Made by a program: the position numbers and the translations under genes | Notes under the pieces: generated by a model | The model's input: only the letters and a program-made list of their open reading frames with translations | What the model was told of the DNA's origin: nothing | Database searches by the model: none | In this document: in pieces, positions 36,796 to 49,055 of the stretch | Layout of the letters: the number at the start of each line of letters is the position of its first letter | Position numbering within the stretch: the stretch's first letter is position 1 | Origin: Eudromia elegans | Lineage: Eukaryota; Chordata; Aves; Tinamiformes; Tinamidae | Length of the DNA: 64,000 bases | Assembly: GCA_003342815.1 (NCBI GenBank) | Contig: PTEX01000196.1 | Location: 916,217-980,216, forward strand | Reading direction: 5' to 3'

Positions 36796-39581
36796 GAACT
36801 ACTGAAAATTGCTATATTGTCACAATCTCCTGGTTTCGTCTCCAAGTCAGGTAGGAAAGCTGTCTAGATCAGGAGCAGATCACTTCTTTTTCTCTGCTGA
36901 GAAGGATGTTACCCATTCTTCATCCCAGCTCGTCCCCTTCCTATTCGTTTGGAAAGGACTGGAGACTAATGGAGATTAATGTCATGACTGGTAGGGTCCT
37001 CTAATGCAAGAAATCCTAGTGCACAGGGTGATGATGCCATGCTTATCATAAGGGCAAGGGATAATCTTAATTTAATAAGGTGACCAAAGAGAGAGGATAT
37101 CGTGAGAATAAAGGGGAAGAACTCAGGTGCTTTGACTGAAAGCACAATGGAGCACAGTCCCAGTTACAAAGGAAAAGGGGCCCACCTCACAGTATTTGTT
37201 CTTAACTTCCTGCTCTGCAAAGGACTGTGTTGCTCCTGAAATTTACAGACAATGAGAAATTTTTTTCCCCAAAAGAATGATCATAATTATTTTTTCATCT
37301 ACTAAAACTCATTTGGTCTTGGCTACTGCTGTTGCTCTCAAATCACAGTCTAACATTTAGCAAGATAACAAATGCATTACACCACAGTGGAGGTTACTTA
37401 TCTTGACATGGGGAACAAGAAAAATGGTAAACATTAAAGTGAACTAAAAGAAAAAAAAAAAACCTCACAGTCAGTATGCTCTCCTCCTCACCAATGCTGC
37501 TTCTTCCTTCTTCCAAAGCTTACTTGCAAACTTTGACATAAGGACTCTGAAGAGACTACATTATTGGGTCTTTGCTCTTGCTCCTTAAAAATAGACTTAT
37601 TATCATGTGTTACTGTTAATACAAATGTATCGCACAAGAGAAGAATTGCTTCAGATAGAATACAGAAGAACCAGTCTTACAGACACTGCTGGGGTGTCTG
37701 TCACACCGAGTCAACACTTCAGCTCCAGAAGGCTGTATATGTACTCAAAAGTCAACAAGGTCTTTTTTTACCTCTTCCAGCAGATATTTGAACAGAAATA
37801 TCAGGGAAAGGCTTTAGCATTTTAGTTTACAATTCTTAATGTAAAAAGGTTGCAGTATTTAGGTCGGAGCATTTTGATAAGACAAGAAACAAGACAGTCT
37901 AATGAAAAATTTCAGCCTTTGTAATGTGTGGCATTTGTACTTCAGAAAATGGAAATGCAGGAATGAATGCAGCTATTGAACAAGGTTAGCATAGTCCTCG
38001 TGTCCTCTGAAATATCCAAATGTTACCAGCTGGAAATTTGGGCTACATTATGCCACAGTCTATGCAGAAGAATTGTAGAAGAGAATGTAGATTGTAATAA
38101 GAACTTAATTCCTGTCTGAGTTTTAAAAGTAAGTTTTTTGGCAGTACTCTTGACAGCTAATTAACATGTGTCACTACTCCACTCAGTTTTATGCTATAAT
38201 GCATAATGTTAATCTCACTTTTCAAAAGTGTAGGGGAAAGGCATATTCTCTTCCTTGACTGTGTACTGCATCAGGAAAATATTTACACCATTTTTCGGGC
38301 AAATTATAAACAATAATGTTTTGTGTGTAATATTTTTGCTTTCTTGTGGTTCTAAAAACACAAATAGAAAATAAATTGCAATTGATATAATTATTAAAAT
38401 ACAAAACAACATGCATAATTTCATGCTGGAACCCATGGGCAGGTTTTCAAAACTGTAAATAGCTGCCTAAACCCTGTAGAAATTCACTCATTTCACATTT
38501 ATACTTTTAAAAAGTCCACAGTTTTGGGTTACAAAAACCTGACAATCAAACCTAAGGATTTAATTTTAATCCTATGTTACCCAGCCACCCAATGAAGTTG
38601 GTCAAAGAAGAGTTTTCTCTATTAACTACAGAGCACATTAGTGTCAAAAATACATTCACTCACTCCATATCAAAATATCATTTAAGCACATGCATTACTT
38701 CAAGTATAGAAATAGACCTATTACAGAAGCTGAAAGTGAAGAATATAAAAGTATATAAGCCCTCAGGACTCAACATCTTGTACAGCAAAGTTTGGATGTC
38801 ACTTAACTTCTTTATTGGCAGAAATTACTGTAATTCCATTAAGTCAGACCTGTAGCTACTTACTCCAGCTGAGAGAATAGGCCTCTGTCATCATCTATAG
38901 GGAAAGAAAGTTCTGATCCAAATCTCCCCAAATCACCAGATATTACTGTGTTTAAGATTTAGACATATAAAGCAAAGTATGAATGTCAGTAACCTCTGAT
39001 ATGTAGTGATTTTTCTCTTTGTTTCTAAATCTGCTTGGAATATTGATTGATAAAGCTAAGTGAAATAAATCAGCATACTAGTAATGTTTCTTTTGAGAAA
39101 AGCGATGATTATCATATTTATTCAGTTATATCAATTCAGGCCATTCTCCCCAAAATGTAAGTTTTGTTCACAGGTCTCATGAGTGCAAACAGGATATAGC
39201 GCAAACAAGCAGGAGACTTTTTTAAGGTCTACTAATACCAACCAGTTAACATATATGCAGAATAAATACATAAATAAATAAAGCCGGAAGTTAGATTTCA
39301 ATGATAACTTTCCCACAGCCTTCAAATGCATCCACTGCAGTGCTGGGACTGACGGTAGTGGTGGGGTGAGACACGCATGTACTGCGCATGCTCCAGATCA
39401 AACGAGAAGCAAGCACGTACATTGGTGAGGAAGAGCTGAAGCAGCCAAGGAAGGAGGGAATGTTCCTCTTTTACAGGGCAACTGCACACAATTCCTTATC
39501 AAGCAGTGTCCTGACATTCAGTTCTTATAACTACAGTGATCTCAAAGGAAACTGAGAAAAGAAAGCACGCTTGAAACTGAC

Positions 39582-39731
39582 CTGCTTTTCGTTTTCATCC
39601 TCCAACCTCAGCCGGTCCTCGATGCAGTTCCTGGCTTGAAGGAATGCCTTCCTTTGAGCTCTCTCAGTCAAAATCCTCACAAACACCCCATACAAATTTA
39701 CACTGACAAAAAGGATTGCATTGGCCACAAG
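39582..39731 (-). CDS. ADCY1: ADCY1 coding exon (exon 2 by analogy), last helix of first membrane cassette and linker
   Basis: This minus-strand exon of 150 bp (50 codons, phase 0 at both ends) encodes a hydrophobic segment LVANAILFVSVNLYGVFVRI, then the basic/acidic helix LTERAQRKAFLQARNCIEDR and LRLEDENEKQ. The first part is the sixth transmembrane helix of cassette M1. The second is the signalling helix that connects the membrane to catalytic domain C1a, whose first residues are in the exon at 22696-22814. The acceptor is a strong pyrimidine tract ending TTCTTCCAG and the donor is GTCAGT. Codons run uninterrupted into the next exon (CAG then GAA CGT). The upstream exon 1, expected to be long and GC-rich with the start codon and helices 1 to 5, is not in the remaining 24 kb. 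Confidence 0.95.
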
Positions 39732-42146
39732 CTGGAAGAAAGAAAGAGAAATAAGTGTTTTAAAATGCAGATTCTTGTTTCACATTTCTATTCAACAAAA
39801 CAGAAAAGTCACTAAGCTTTCTTAGACAATATTATCGCAAACTGGTCCCACAGCGCACCTACACAGAAACAGTAATGGTACCAGTTGCCCTAAGTCCAGA
39901 CAAATAATATTCACTATTATACAATTTCTCATCTGCTGGAGTTAATTTCTCTTATGATAACTTATCATTTTATTCATCTTCAGGTCTTTCATCAGCACGC
40001 TGTCAGACCTATCCATCTACTAGGAGCAGTATCTTCAGCATTCATTTAATTAGGAGACACCCAGAAGAAAGAAATTGTTTAGTACGGCAGGGAAATTATT
40101 GTCCCTTTTTTACAGTTGGGAAGCAAGACATTGCCAAAAACTGTGACTGCATCAAAATGCAAACCAGGGTTCTCTAACCTTTCATATTATGCAGATAGTA
40201 ATTGGAAAATCTACTGCTTTTCCCATGTTGTTATTGATAGGGCGATACTGAATTTTTGAACAGTTTCCCAAAAATATTATTGATTCAATATTTCAATGTG
40301 GCTCTGAGAAGATCCTGAGCACTTTCAAACAATCGCCTATGGCACAATCCAAGCCCTACAAGAATGTTTTAAGCAGAAGCAGTGCATTACTTTGCCATTA
40401 CTTGTATGAACAGTGCCCCAATATGGAACACATATATGGCTAAATTGCCCTTCTGGTTTATGACGTTTTTATATTTATGTGTGAGTATACATTAATTAAG
40501 CCAAGTAACACTGGCTTTGACTCAGCTAAAGACAATCCTGACCAAGTTTCTTATCACAACACTATTTACTGAAATGATACAGTTATAGCATTATGATGTT
40601 AATGAAGAAATGTATTATCTAGCTGTCCATAGCTGGCAAATCTGCAATGCAGTGCCTGTTTGGAAATGAGGCAATGAGGTCTGTTTACCTAATATCCTTT
40701 TGGTCTAATGTCCCTTATTTACCATAGTTACTATCACAGTATCAAAAGGAGAAAGGAGAAAGGAGATGGTATAAGCTTTGTAAGTTCCAAAATTTAAGAA
40801 CTCATGTAGAGCATAAAAACTGGTCAAAACAGGGCATAATAGGAGCAAAGAAAGATATTGTAACAAAAAAACAAAAATTATGTAAAATTCCTGTTGCAAA
40901 ATCCATATAACTAACATTTATTTCTCATGTTCAGGTAAACATAACATACTACAGCTGAGCTAATACTTGCCTACTATCACATGCTCTGCTAATGTAAACT
41001 GAAGCATAGTCCACTGTGCCATGTTTGCGCTGCATAGCAAGACCATCTATACCCACAATCAAATCAAATTAGAAGAAAAAAATCCCATTTAGATTGCTGT
41101 AGAGAATGAAGAAAAAAATACTACAGACTGAAAATTGAATGCAAATATGGTAAGTAATTTGGTCAAAATGCTAAGTAAAGATTCAAAACAACAACATTCA
41201 AGAACCTCGTACTGATTTTGGACAATGTTCTGGAAGACTTGTATTCCATAAAAATAAGCAAGTTTCTCATGTGTTTAACTAATGGCAGTACACATCTCTA
41301 TCTCCCAGTGGTCTCAATACAGTGAAGAGAATTGAAAGAGTCACTCTGGGCAGGTTCTTCAGACCACCATGGATTCACAAGACCTCTATATTTTACTTTT
41401 TTAGACAAGAACAGAACTATGCCCAGTGTTAACGTTTTCTTTCCTCTTCATTTGTCCAAAGAGAAAAAGACCTATCCCAGTAGAACTAGCACTGAGAGAA
41501 GACGCTTATTGCTTCATAAGGAGCAATAAGGTAGTGATTATGGCTTCCTCCTGAGAAATGTGGGTTCAAATGTCATCGGTCAGATGAATTTCAACCTAAG
41601 AATCTTATAGGCTGGTTATTACATAATCACTTCTCAAGAATTCTGAAGATGAAAAGCAGTACATGAGCCTATTATTCCATGACACAGACTGATCATAAAC
41701 AGCCTGCAATTCCTATTCTGCTTTATCTTGTTACATCACAGAGAGCTCTTTGAGGTATATCAAGTTTCAGCACAAGTTAAAACTCCACTAAAATGAAATT
41801 ACTACAGAAATTCCCACAGAATCTCATTTTTAGAGACATGAATACTGCCACAGTTATCTCATGCCTACATTTCCCCATGCTGAAGCACAGAAACAACAGT
41901 GTATTGCAAAATTAATTCTTAGAAGTACAATGGGAGAAAGACCTGTTTGCATTTGCTTGGCCTCATCCATATAGAGAAGAGCTATTTGCAGCATATAGTG
42001 AAAAACTATGTATTCATATCAGAGTGGCCCAAGAAATAGATTATTATGGAAGAAGGAAGGAAGGGAGGAAAGGAGGAAGAAAGAGAGGAAAGAAGGAAAG
42101 GAGGAAGAAAGAGAGGAAGGAAGGGAGGGAGGGAGGAAGGGAGGGA

Positions 42147-42218
42147 GGAAGGAAGGAAGGAAGGAAGGAAGGAAGGAAGGAAGGAAGGAAGGAAGGAAGG
42201 AAGGAAGGAAGGAAGGAA
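42147..42218 (+). repeat. (GGAA)18 microsatellite in a purine-rich block
   Basis: Eighteen perfect GGAA units sit inside a purine-dominated block that extends from about 42048 to 42320. It produces long apparent open frames on both strands (Lys/Glu/Gly-rich or Pro/Ser/Phe-rich), which are translation artefacts. GGAA is the core of ETS-factor sites. Confidence 0.92.
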
Positions 42219-43164
42219 AGGACAGGGAAGGAAGGAAGGAAAGGACAGGGAAGAGAGGAAGTGGGGGAGGCAAGAGAGGACGGAGGAGAAGAAAGGGAGA
42301 AGAAGAAGAAAGAAAAAAAAAATCAGCTCATTTCCTGGTCTTCAGCTAGAAGCAGTAAAAGACCATACATTTTAACAATCTGCCAGCTGTTCCGGGACTA
42401 TCATTACGATTTCACTCAAACAATGGTGATCACTTGGACCTTGAGTAACCAGTGGGTGGGTTCCTGCAATCAAGCAACTACTTTCAAACACAGCAGGGTA
42501 AGTCATTTTCTAACAAACTTTGAACAGTTTAAGATAAAACAGAGGCTTAGCTGTCAGCCCTGGCCTGCAGGGAATCAGGAAAAGTGATAGAGCAAGTAAA
42601 AGATTTCAAAATGTGAGAAAAGAAAGTAGGGCAGATTGTCTCCTGAGATAAGAATTCCTCCCCTCCACAACACATCTTCTACTTAATTACTATTTTTTTT
42701 CCCCCATGCATATATTCTCTCTCTGTAGATTTCTCAAATGCATACCATTTTTTGGTCCCTTTCACTTTAATATGTAAATAGTATCTCTTGTGCTCTATAC
42801 GCACATATACATATATAACCACACATTATTTGACATAACTCCAGGAAACACTGAGACATGCATTTAAAACTAAGGATCTTTTAAAAAGTACTGTGGCATC
42901 CAAAACTGCTGAAAGATCAAGGAGTTTAATTTGAAATCCTTCCTACATTATTCACTACGCTACTACTTAGTATCCAATAGAATGTTGTTTTTTAGGTTTC
43001 ACAATTATCATTTATCAACTGAACTACTGAAGAAGAAATAAATTCTATTTATTTAACACACCACAAAACAGGTCAAGAGATTTCTTATTTTGCAACTTCT
43101 TTCAAACTTTGATACCTGTAAAAGCAGATGACCCATGATCAGGAATAACAAAATGGCACCAGGG

Positions 43165-43687
43165 TCAGGAAAGCTAACTGAGGATGTTGTGGGAGACTGT
43201 GTTGAAAGCCTTACTGAAGTCGAGGCAGACAACACACAAGGCTTTCCCATCATCCAGCTAGCCAATCATCCTATCATAGAAGGCTATTAGGTTTGTCAGA
43301 CATGACTTCCCCATGGTGAATCCATGTTGACTAGTCCTAATCACCTTCTTTTCCTTGATATGCCTAGAGATGGTCTCTAGGATGAGCTACTCCATCACCT
43401 TTCCAGGGATGGAGGTGAGGCTGAGCAGCCTGTAGGTTCCCAGGTCCTTCCTCTTGACGTTTTTGAAAACTGGAGTGATATTAGCTCTCCTCAAGTCCTC
43501 CGGCACCTCCCCTGCTCTCCATGACCTCTCAAAGATGATGGAGATTGGTTGAGCAATAACCTCTGCCAGTTCCCTCAGCACTCTTGGGTATATCCCATCT
43601 GGGCCCCTAGACTTACGGGCATCCAGTTTGCCTATATAATCCCTAACCCAATCATCCTCAACTGAAGTGCTAGGGCCTGAACTAGAA
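43165..43687 (-). mobile_element. CR1 LINE internal RT fragment, minus strand
   Basis: On the minus strand this encodes a linker segment (DDWVRDYIGKLDARKSRGPD), then the RT N-terminal part LRELAEVIAQPISIIFERSW, RRANITPVFKNVKRKDLGTY, a GKSCLTN-equivalent block and a decayed SKAFNT block. It lacks the 3' half and tail. The 43387-43581 part stays open. Its upstream end meets the putative LTR at 43688, so the retrovirus may have inserted into this element; I did not find the rest of the CR1 on the far side. Confidence 0.88.
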
Positions 43688-44352
43688 TGCTAGGCCCAAG
43701 TCAGAGTTGACTTACAACTGGATACGGCTCTGCCTTTGTAGAAGCACAAAAAACTCACCTGTAAATCGCTCATGCCACGCTGCACATAGGCCCATTTAAT
43801 TGTAATTTTTGTAGGCTCTCATGTGAGTGTTTTCGACCTTGAAGGAAACTTTCCTATCTGAAGCCAGGGCTCTGGCCAGGCCCCAGTCGCAGATGATAAG
43901 GAAAGTAGGACATACCAGATGTTATCACTAACAAAGAAGATGCAAGCTTTGCTGATTTGGTTTTATAAAAGCTAGACCCTCTTACAGTGACTTTGGAGAC
44001 CTCACTTACGGGTGGACACACCACATAAGACCTCCTAGATGCTGGGAAGTTTCTCCAAATCCTTGCTACAACAGGGGCTCCCCAGCGACTGTGTATCTGG
44101 ATGATAGTAATATATTTAGGCAATTGGTAATTTATATTTTTCTTAATCATTATTCTCTGTCTCTCATATAGTAATGGTTAAATGCATTATTTTGTCCGTT
44201 TTTAACACCTAGCGTATAGTAAGTTTATTGTTTTATTAGATGTATCATTTTGTTTCATATTATTTGATATATTAATAGTAAACACAATTGTTCTTTCCCT
44301 TGGTGCCTGATTCTTTCTGTCACCCTCCTCCACCTCGTCAACTGGCTAAACA
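43688..44352 (+). mobile_element. Putative 5' LTR of an endogenous retrovirus
   Basis: The segment opens TGCTAG and closes CTAAACA, an imperfect inverted TG...CA pair as expected for an LTR, and its end lies five bases before a primer-binding-site-like sequence at 44358. A TATAAAA box is at 43964-43970. No second copy of this sequence was seen downstream, so the LTR assignment rests on its terminal bases, TATA box and position. The left edge is also the edge of a CR1 fragment. The boundary could be off by tens of bases. Confidence 0.5.
43964..43970 (+). promoter_or_regulatory. TATA box in the putative LTR
   Basis: TATAAAA is followed by a typical start-site distance inside the presumed LTR. 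It would have driven plus-strand viral transcription, antisense to ADCY1. Activity today is not implied. Confidence 0.4.
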
Positions 44353-44357
44353 TAAAT

Positions 44358-44377
44358 TGGCATAATCAGCAGGATAC
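44358..44377 (+). promoter_or_regulatory. Retroviral primer-binding site, tRNA-Ser-like
   Basis: The sequence TGGCATAATCAGCAGGATAC begins with TGG, complementary to a tRNA CCA end. From memory of the vertebrate tRNA-Ser(AGA) 3' end it matches the complement at 16 of 20 bases; three of the four differences are G to A, two of them at CpG positions, as expected from deamination. It lies just after the putative LTR and about 365 bases before the gag-like frame. Confidence 0.6.
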
Positions 44378-44742
44378 CCTGAAGTAAGAGTGTCGCATTT
44401 CACTTATTACAATATTTTGTTTAATTGCTCAAAAAATTTCCTTGATCGGCGGCATTTGACTTCATTTGTGTCTTAATCTCACTCTGGGTATTACAAAGAA
44501 TCTTCCTGGCTCGGGTCTTCCCAGACCAAAACATAAATTCGTCTCCCTGACACGATTTGAACAATATGTCATTCCTTAAATCTAAACAGAATGCTAAATT
44601 GGTACTTTTGAAATCTAGATGGGATGTATCCACTCCCTCTGACCTTCCTGGATGAGAAGACCTTCCCTATAGTTCGCTGGCCCTTGAGTGGGCCAAGGTT
44701 GGAGGACCATGCGAGCAATGAGGAAGTCGGGTGAAGGAAGCT
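44378..44742 (+). other. Retroviral leader between primer site and gag-like frame
   Basis: This untranslated stretch lies between the tRNA-Ser-like primer site and the gag-like sequence, where a packaging signal and splice donor would be expected in a retrovirus. No specific motif could be assigned. Confidence 0.35.
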
Positions 44743-46021
44743 GAACCACTAGAAATATTAAAATGTATTCAAAGGTTGCCTATTGAAAATGAAAAAGAAG
44801 CTGTACGTTTGAGAAGATGGGGATGGATTTTGTTAAACACATATCAGAAACAGTACCAACAGAAAGAACGCTTGGAAAAACAAACTTGTGATTTGGAAAG
44901 ATAAATATCTGACTTGCAGAATCAGGTAATGTTACAATGTCAAAATAAGCGACTTGCTGATAAGTTGGTTACTTATCAAGCTGTGGCTGAAAATGCTGCA
45001 GTTCAGGTTGCACAGTATAAATATAATAAAATAAGAAGACGGGTTAACCGTAAGAAAGTCCATGCTGTGATTGCAGAAGCAGGTGTACAATGGGATCCAG
45101 AGAATTGGGATTGTGATATCTGGGATTTTACAGATTCTGATGGGGCTGGTGCATGGATGCCAGACCTGTGCGGAGAAAGAAAATGGAAGTAGATGCTAAT
45201 GGACAGCAAGTGAAGAAGGATGTGCTTGAAGATTTTACTCAGCACAAAGTAACTGACATAATTGAAAGATTTAAGCAGAGATCGGAGGAGTCCCTGCTGT
45301 CACGGATGGTGTGTTTACATGATCAGCGAGCTGCAGGGATAAACCTAGATGCAGGAGATTCCTAGAAATTTTTGATTTTGAGGTCAGATTCTTTTGTACC
45401 GGACACATTTAGGAATAATAATATACAGTGAATGAAAGAGGATAGAATGAAGCTGGCCATTTTTACGAGAGATACTGATACTTTGACACACAATGTCATA
45501 CATGTTACCATGAGAAACAGACTTATAAGTACCGCCCCATCAGCATATAAAAATGTGATTATGACTCTTCTGATTAATGAGACAGGGAACCCCTTAGATG
45601 AGGTAATTGAAAAAATACAGCAGCTAGGTGAGCTTGGGGAATGGGGCCCCTGCAGTGGGTCTGACAACTGAAATAATCCCCAAGGCAGCGAAAACAGAAT
45701 TACTTGGAAAGAAATGTTTATCATTTATTGAAAGATGGGATGTCTCATGATAAGATTCATGATATCTCAACCCCTGATTTATGGAAGATATATAAACAAA
45801 GAGGGTTGAAGAAGCCTAACAAGAAAGAGCAGAATTCTAAAGCAGGAAATCCAGGAAAAACTCAGCCTACGGCCCCCACTCTGGAGCCTCAACAGGGTTT
45901 CACATCCCCCACTGTGAGCAGATCGGTTATTCTGGGGGAGAAGGAGGACTGGGAGCTGTACTCTCACTTGTATCCTTGGAAAGGGACTAGGGAAATAGTT
46001 CAGCATAGGAAACAAGAATGA
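44743..46021 (+). pseudogene. Broken gag-like gene of an endogenous retrovirus
   Basis: A retroviral gag encodes the structural polyprotein. This one is readable in three frames: 44743-45192 with an in-frame TAA near 44899, 45153-45671 with stops between 45365 and 45432, and 45704-46021. The first part is a Lys/Glu/Gln-rich coiled-coil-like N terminus followed by WDPENWDCDIW, a motif I associate with avian class III (ERVL/HERV-S-like) gag proteins. The second contains a capsid-like helix set (LEDFTQHK, ESLLSRMVCLHDQ, GINLDAG). The third is basic and Pro/Gln-rich (GLKKPNKKEQNSKAG). No zinc knuckle, protease, RT or envelope was recognised afterwards. The family assignment is from memory of motif order. 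It is inactive. Confidence 0.6.
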
Positions 46022-46640
46022 AGCGATGGTCAGCTCTGGTACAATGGGCACGGAAGGATCAGCAACCCCATGTAGTGCTTCAAATATTTTTGAAAAACTG
46101 GTCTTCACAAACCATGCTGCTGTTATTCCTGTTATGCAAACAAAGTAACATTTACTTGTTCTGTCAAGATACTTTGAGCTATGGCAATGAGATGTATTAT
46201 CACGAAATACGAGTTTCTATTGGGAGGCATGCCTCTAAGGAAAGAGTCATGAACTTCTTACCAAAATGGGCCAGTGCTTCCACCATTAAAACTGCTCACG
46301 AGCAGGGCAACACTGCACATGAGTGCTATCATGAACAAGGCCTATTGAAAGTTTAAACAAAAATTGTTTCTCTTTTTCCTGATACGGAAAATGTTATCAT
46401 TAGAGCAATACTTTATGTGCAGCTCAAGACTACATAAAAGAGAACTTCAGGATGAGACCAGTTCTAATATTTTCACATGCAAAATTGCCTCCTGATCCTG
46501 ACACAGCTTTGTTAACTCAGGCAGTTCACTTAATCAATTCACTTTGCAACCTTTCGAGAACGCTCAATTACTACATCTGCTTCCTCCTTGTGCTCAAGTG
46601 CCATGACACATGAGCAGAATGCTGTTCCTTTCAGTCTTGT
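46022..46640 (+). other. Unassigned sequence after the gag-like remnant
   Basis: Sequence continues with an open stretch at 46018-46356 (112 codons) that I cannot relate to protease or polymerase, and then ordinary-looking AT-rich DNA. The right edge of the retroviral insertion is somewhere in or before this interval; no LTR or target duplication was found to fix it. Confidence 0.3.
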
Positions 46641-46977
46641 CCCTAAAAACACTCCCCAAGATGAAAAAAAAGAGTCAGACAAATAAATTATCTCCAGATT
46701 ATACAAATTTCATATTTTCAATAAACAATCTTCTTTCATGTCTATTTTTTTTCTGACTGGCTTAAGCCACTTATTAAAAAAATAATTCTACTGTGCTGTT
46801 CTTCCTGGTTTCCTGCTTCCTTCACTGGAGTTCGTAACATGTGCTAAGAAGGCACCAATTACTAGCTATTCCAGTGATCCCACAGGTGAGCCTACGCAAG
46901 TCTCAGCATCCCTGCCAATCAGTTTCCTCATTTCTGTGATCACAATCCTATTTTATCATGCATAAAGCATGCAGGGG

Positions 46978-46998
46978 AAAAAAAAAAAAAAAAAAAAA
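46978..46998 (+). repeat. A21 homopolymer
   Basis: An uninterrupted A run. No upstream processed-gene sequence could be recognised, so there is no support for a retrocopy. Confidence 0.8.
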
Positions 46999-49055
46999 CA
47001 AATTTATTGCAAACTGGCTTACATGGCATTTTTCATAAACTATCCTCCATCAATGAGAAAAGAAAATTCTCTACATCATGATTATCCAAGTTATGTATGG
47101 CGAAGGCAGGTGTTTAAAGACCAAAATAACTTGTGTTGGATGAGAGCTCATGTCACACCAAGGACAAGATAGTATCATCTATGTCACTGTATCCAGAGAA
47201 GTGAAGAGAGGCCTTTAAGAGACTCAGGAGGCAAAGTTAATTAGTTGCACTCATATTTTTTAAAAGTATATATGCAAAATGCAGAATAGCAGAAATGCAC
47301 CTTGTGTTTCTCCCTCCGTGTGTCTGTTTGACTAAGGCATGAGACATCCTATGAACACTTTCGAAAATACAAGCTTATTCTGAAAAATATTTTGTAAAAC
47401 ATCCTGGAAAAAACCCTACAAAACTAGTGTCATCAAAAGCTCCACAGTGCTTAAAAGTAACAAGGTTTTCTGTTTTATCTTTTGATTTCTTTTACGTTCC
47501 TTGGAGGTACTTTCTGATTTAAAACATGCACTGACAGAATAGACGGCATGCATTTCTTGCTTAGGTTGCACTGTTAGGTTGATTATCTGGTGTCAGCAGC
47601 AATTACCTCCAAGATGAAGCAGCAGATGAAGCATGACATAATAACAGAATTAGGATTGATTGAATAATAAATTTAACTTGCTAAAAACTTGTATAATTCT
47701 TCAATTAAAAAGCTTTTTGAAAAAGATATTTTGAGTACGTCAGTTACCAAATATTTGGTTTTTTCCGTGATAAAATTCCACATTGCTCTCTGCCTGCTTG
47801 TCTTTCTCTCTAAATGTGTGAAATAGAGATTTATTAAATTCAGTTTGAATTCCTGTTTTTAAGATCCTGGGCTGTTGTGCCATTCTTAGTGAATTTCTGA
47901 AATGAATTTATAATTCCTTCATTTTTACCTAACACATTAACAACAAATAAAAATTTTCATTTGTGTACAAAGGCTTCTGGATTTTTTTTATGAAGAGAAA
48001 AAGATGTGCTTTTTAATTTTATTTTAAAGAGAAAGTGGCAGCTGATTATTAATTTTTAGTCATCACATAGGGAAATGGAAAAAGTGTACAAAAAAGGACT
48101 TGCCTTTAATATACAATAAAGCACTGAAATAGAGAACTTTTTCTGTAAGAAATAAAGGATTAGATGGAAAAAAAAAAAAAAGCCAGCAGCATACAGGCTA
48201 AAACACCTGCAGACACAATTTTTCTATTACTTCAAACCTTTCCAAATAAAGAATGAATTCATAAAAGCTGTATTTTCAGGAAAGAAACTATATATATAGC
48301 AGTCCTCCATTAAGAATGGTTGGCCCAATCACAACTGCAGTGTTTGCAACTTGCTATGCACTAGGTTGTCACACTGCACATATTCAGAGAAGCAAGAAGA
48401 AAATGGCTATTTGCCTCCACCTGAAGCCTATTTTTATACACGCGTGTACTAATACACATTTATTAGCAGTCATTTGATTGCATTTGAAATTTTTTCATTT
48501 CTCTTGACATCCATTAAGATCAGGTTAATATTAGCCATATCTCTATTTATCAAACCAGATCTTACCTAGGGCTATTTGTGGGCTATTTCTACACAAATCA
48601 ACAACTGTCTCCAAATCCCAGAGAAGTACAGGGGCTACTGGGAACTGGAAAGAATATAAGAATACCACGCAGGAAGTCAAAGCGATTTTGCACTCATTCA
48701 CACAAATCAGTCTAGCCTAGGTATACAGAAAAACGGGCTGATCTCCATGTTTTTCACTGCAAGAGAGGCTGTGAATCTCTCTCAGATGTGATATAAAAGA
48801 TATGATGCTATATCAGGTTGCATCTCACATATGATGCTATCAGGTACTTCTCTTGGAGTTGTGCTATGGTGTTGCACTCTAGAGTGTGTAACAGGTTGAC
48901 GTAAACTCAAACTGTAATGGTAATGTCTCAATCATTTGCTTCTGTGGAAAACTGCAGCAATGAGCTGCAGAAAAAAAAAGTCAAGATATTTTCACAGACT
49001 GTCTTACATTGCATTTCTAACAAATTTCTTCAGGTTGAGAGAAGAGAGGAAAATG

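Larger units (their letters stand above)
22815..39581 (-). other. ADCY1: ADCY1 intron 2 (complete, 16.8 kb)
   Basis: The intron is bounded by donor GTCAGT at 39581 and acceptor CTTTTAG at 22815. It holds CR1 fragments at 24393-24603, 28022-28459, 30786-31138 and 36544-36795 and a purine-rich tract at 23025-23107. The intervals 23110-24390, 24610-28020, 28460-30785, 31140-36540 and 36800-39580 show no coding exon, RNA gene or retroviral feature I can support; a possible very old CR1 tail lies near 26440-26512. Confidence 0.85.

Noticed and set aside
42008..42587. Long open frames rich in KEGR or LPSF repeats on both strands
   Set aside because: They are translations of the (GGAA)n purine block; no start context, splice evidence or protein family supports coding.
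45362..45724. 120-codon minus-strand open frame
   Set aside because: It is antisense to the gag-like remnant and shows no independent motif.
48793..48845. Short direct repeat containing GATATGATGCTAT / CATATGATGCTAT
   Set aside because: Only about 15 bases, with no wider structure; likely a small local duplication of little note.
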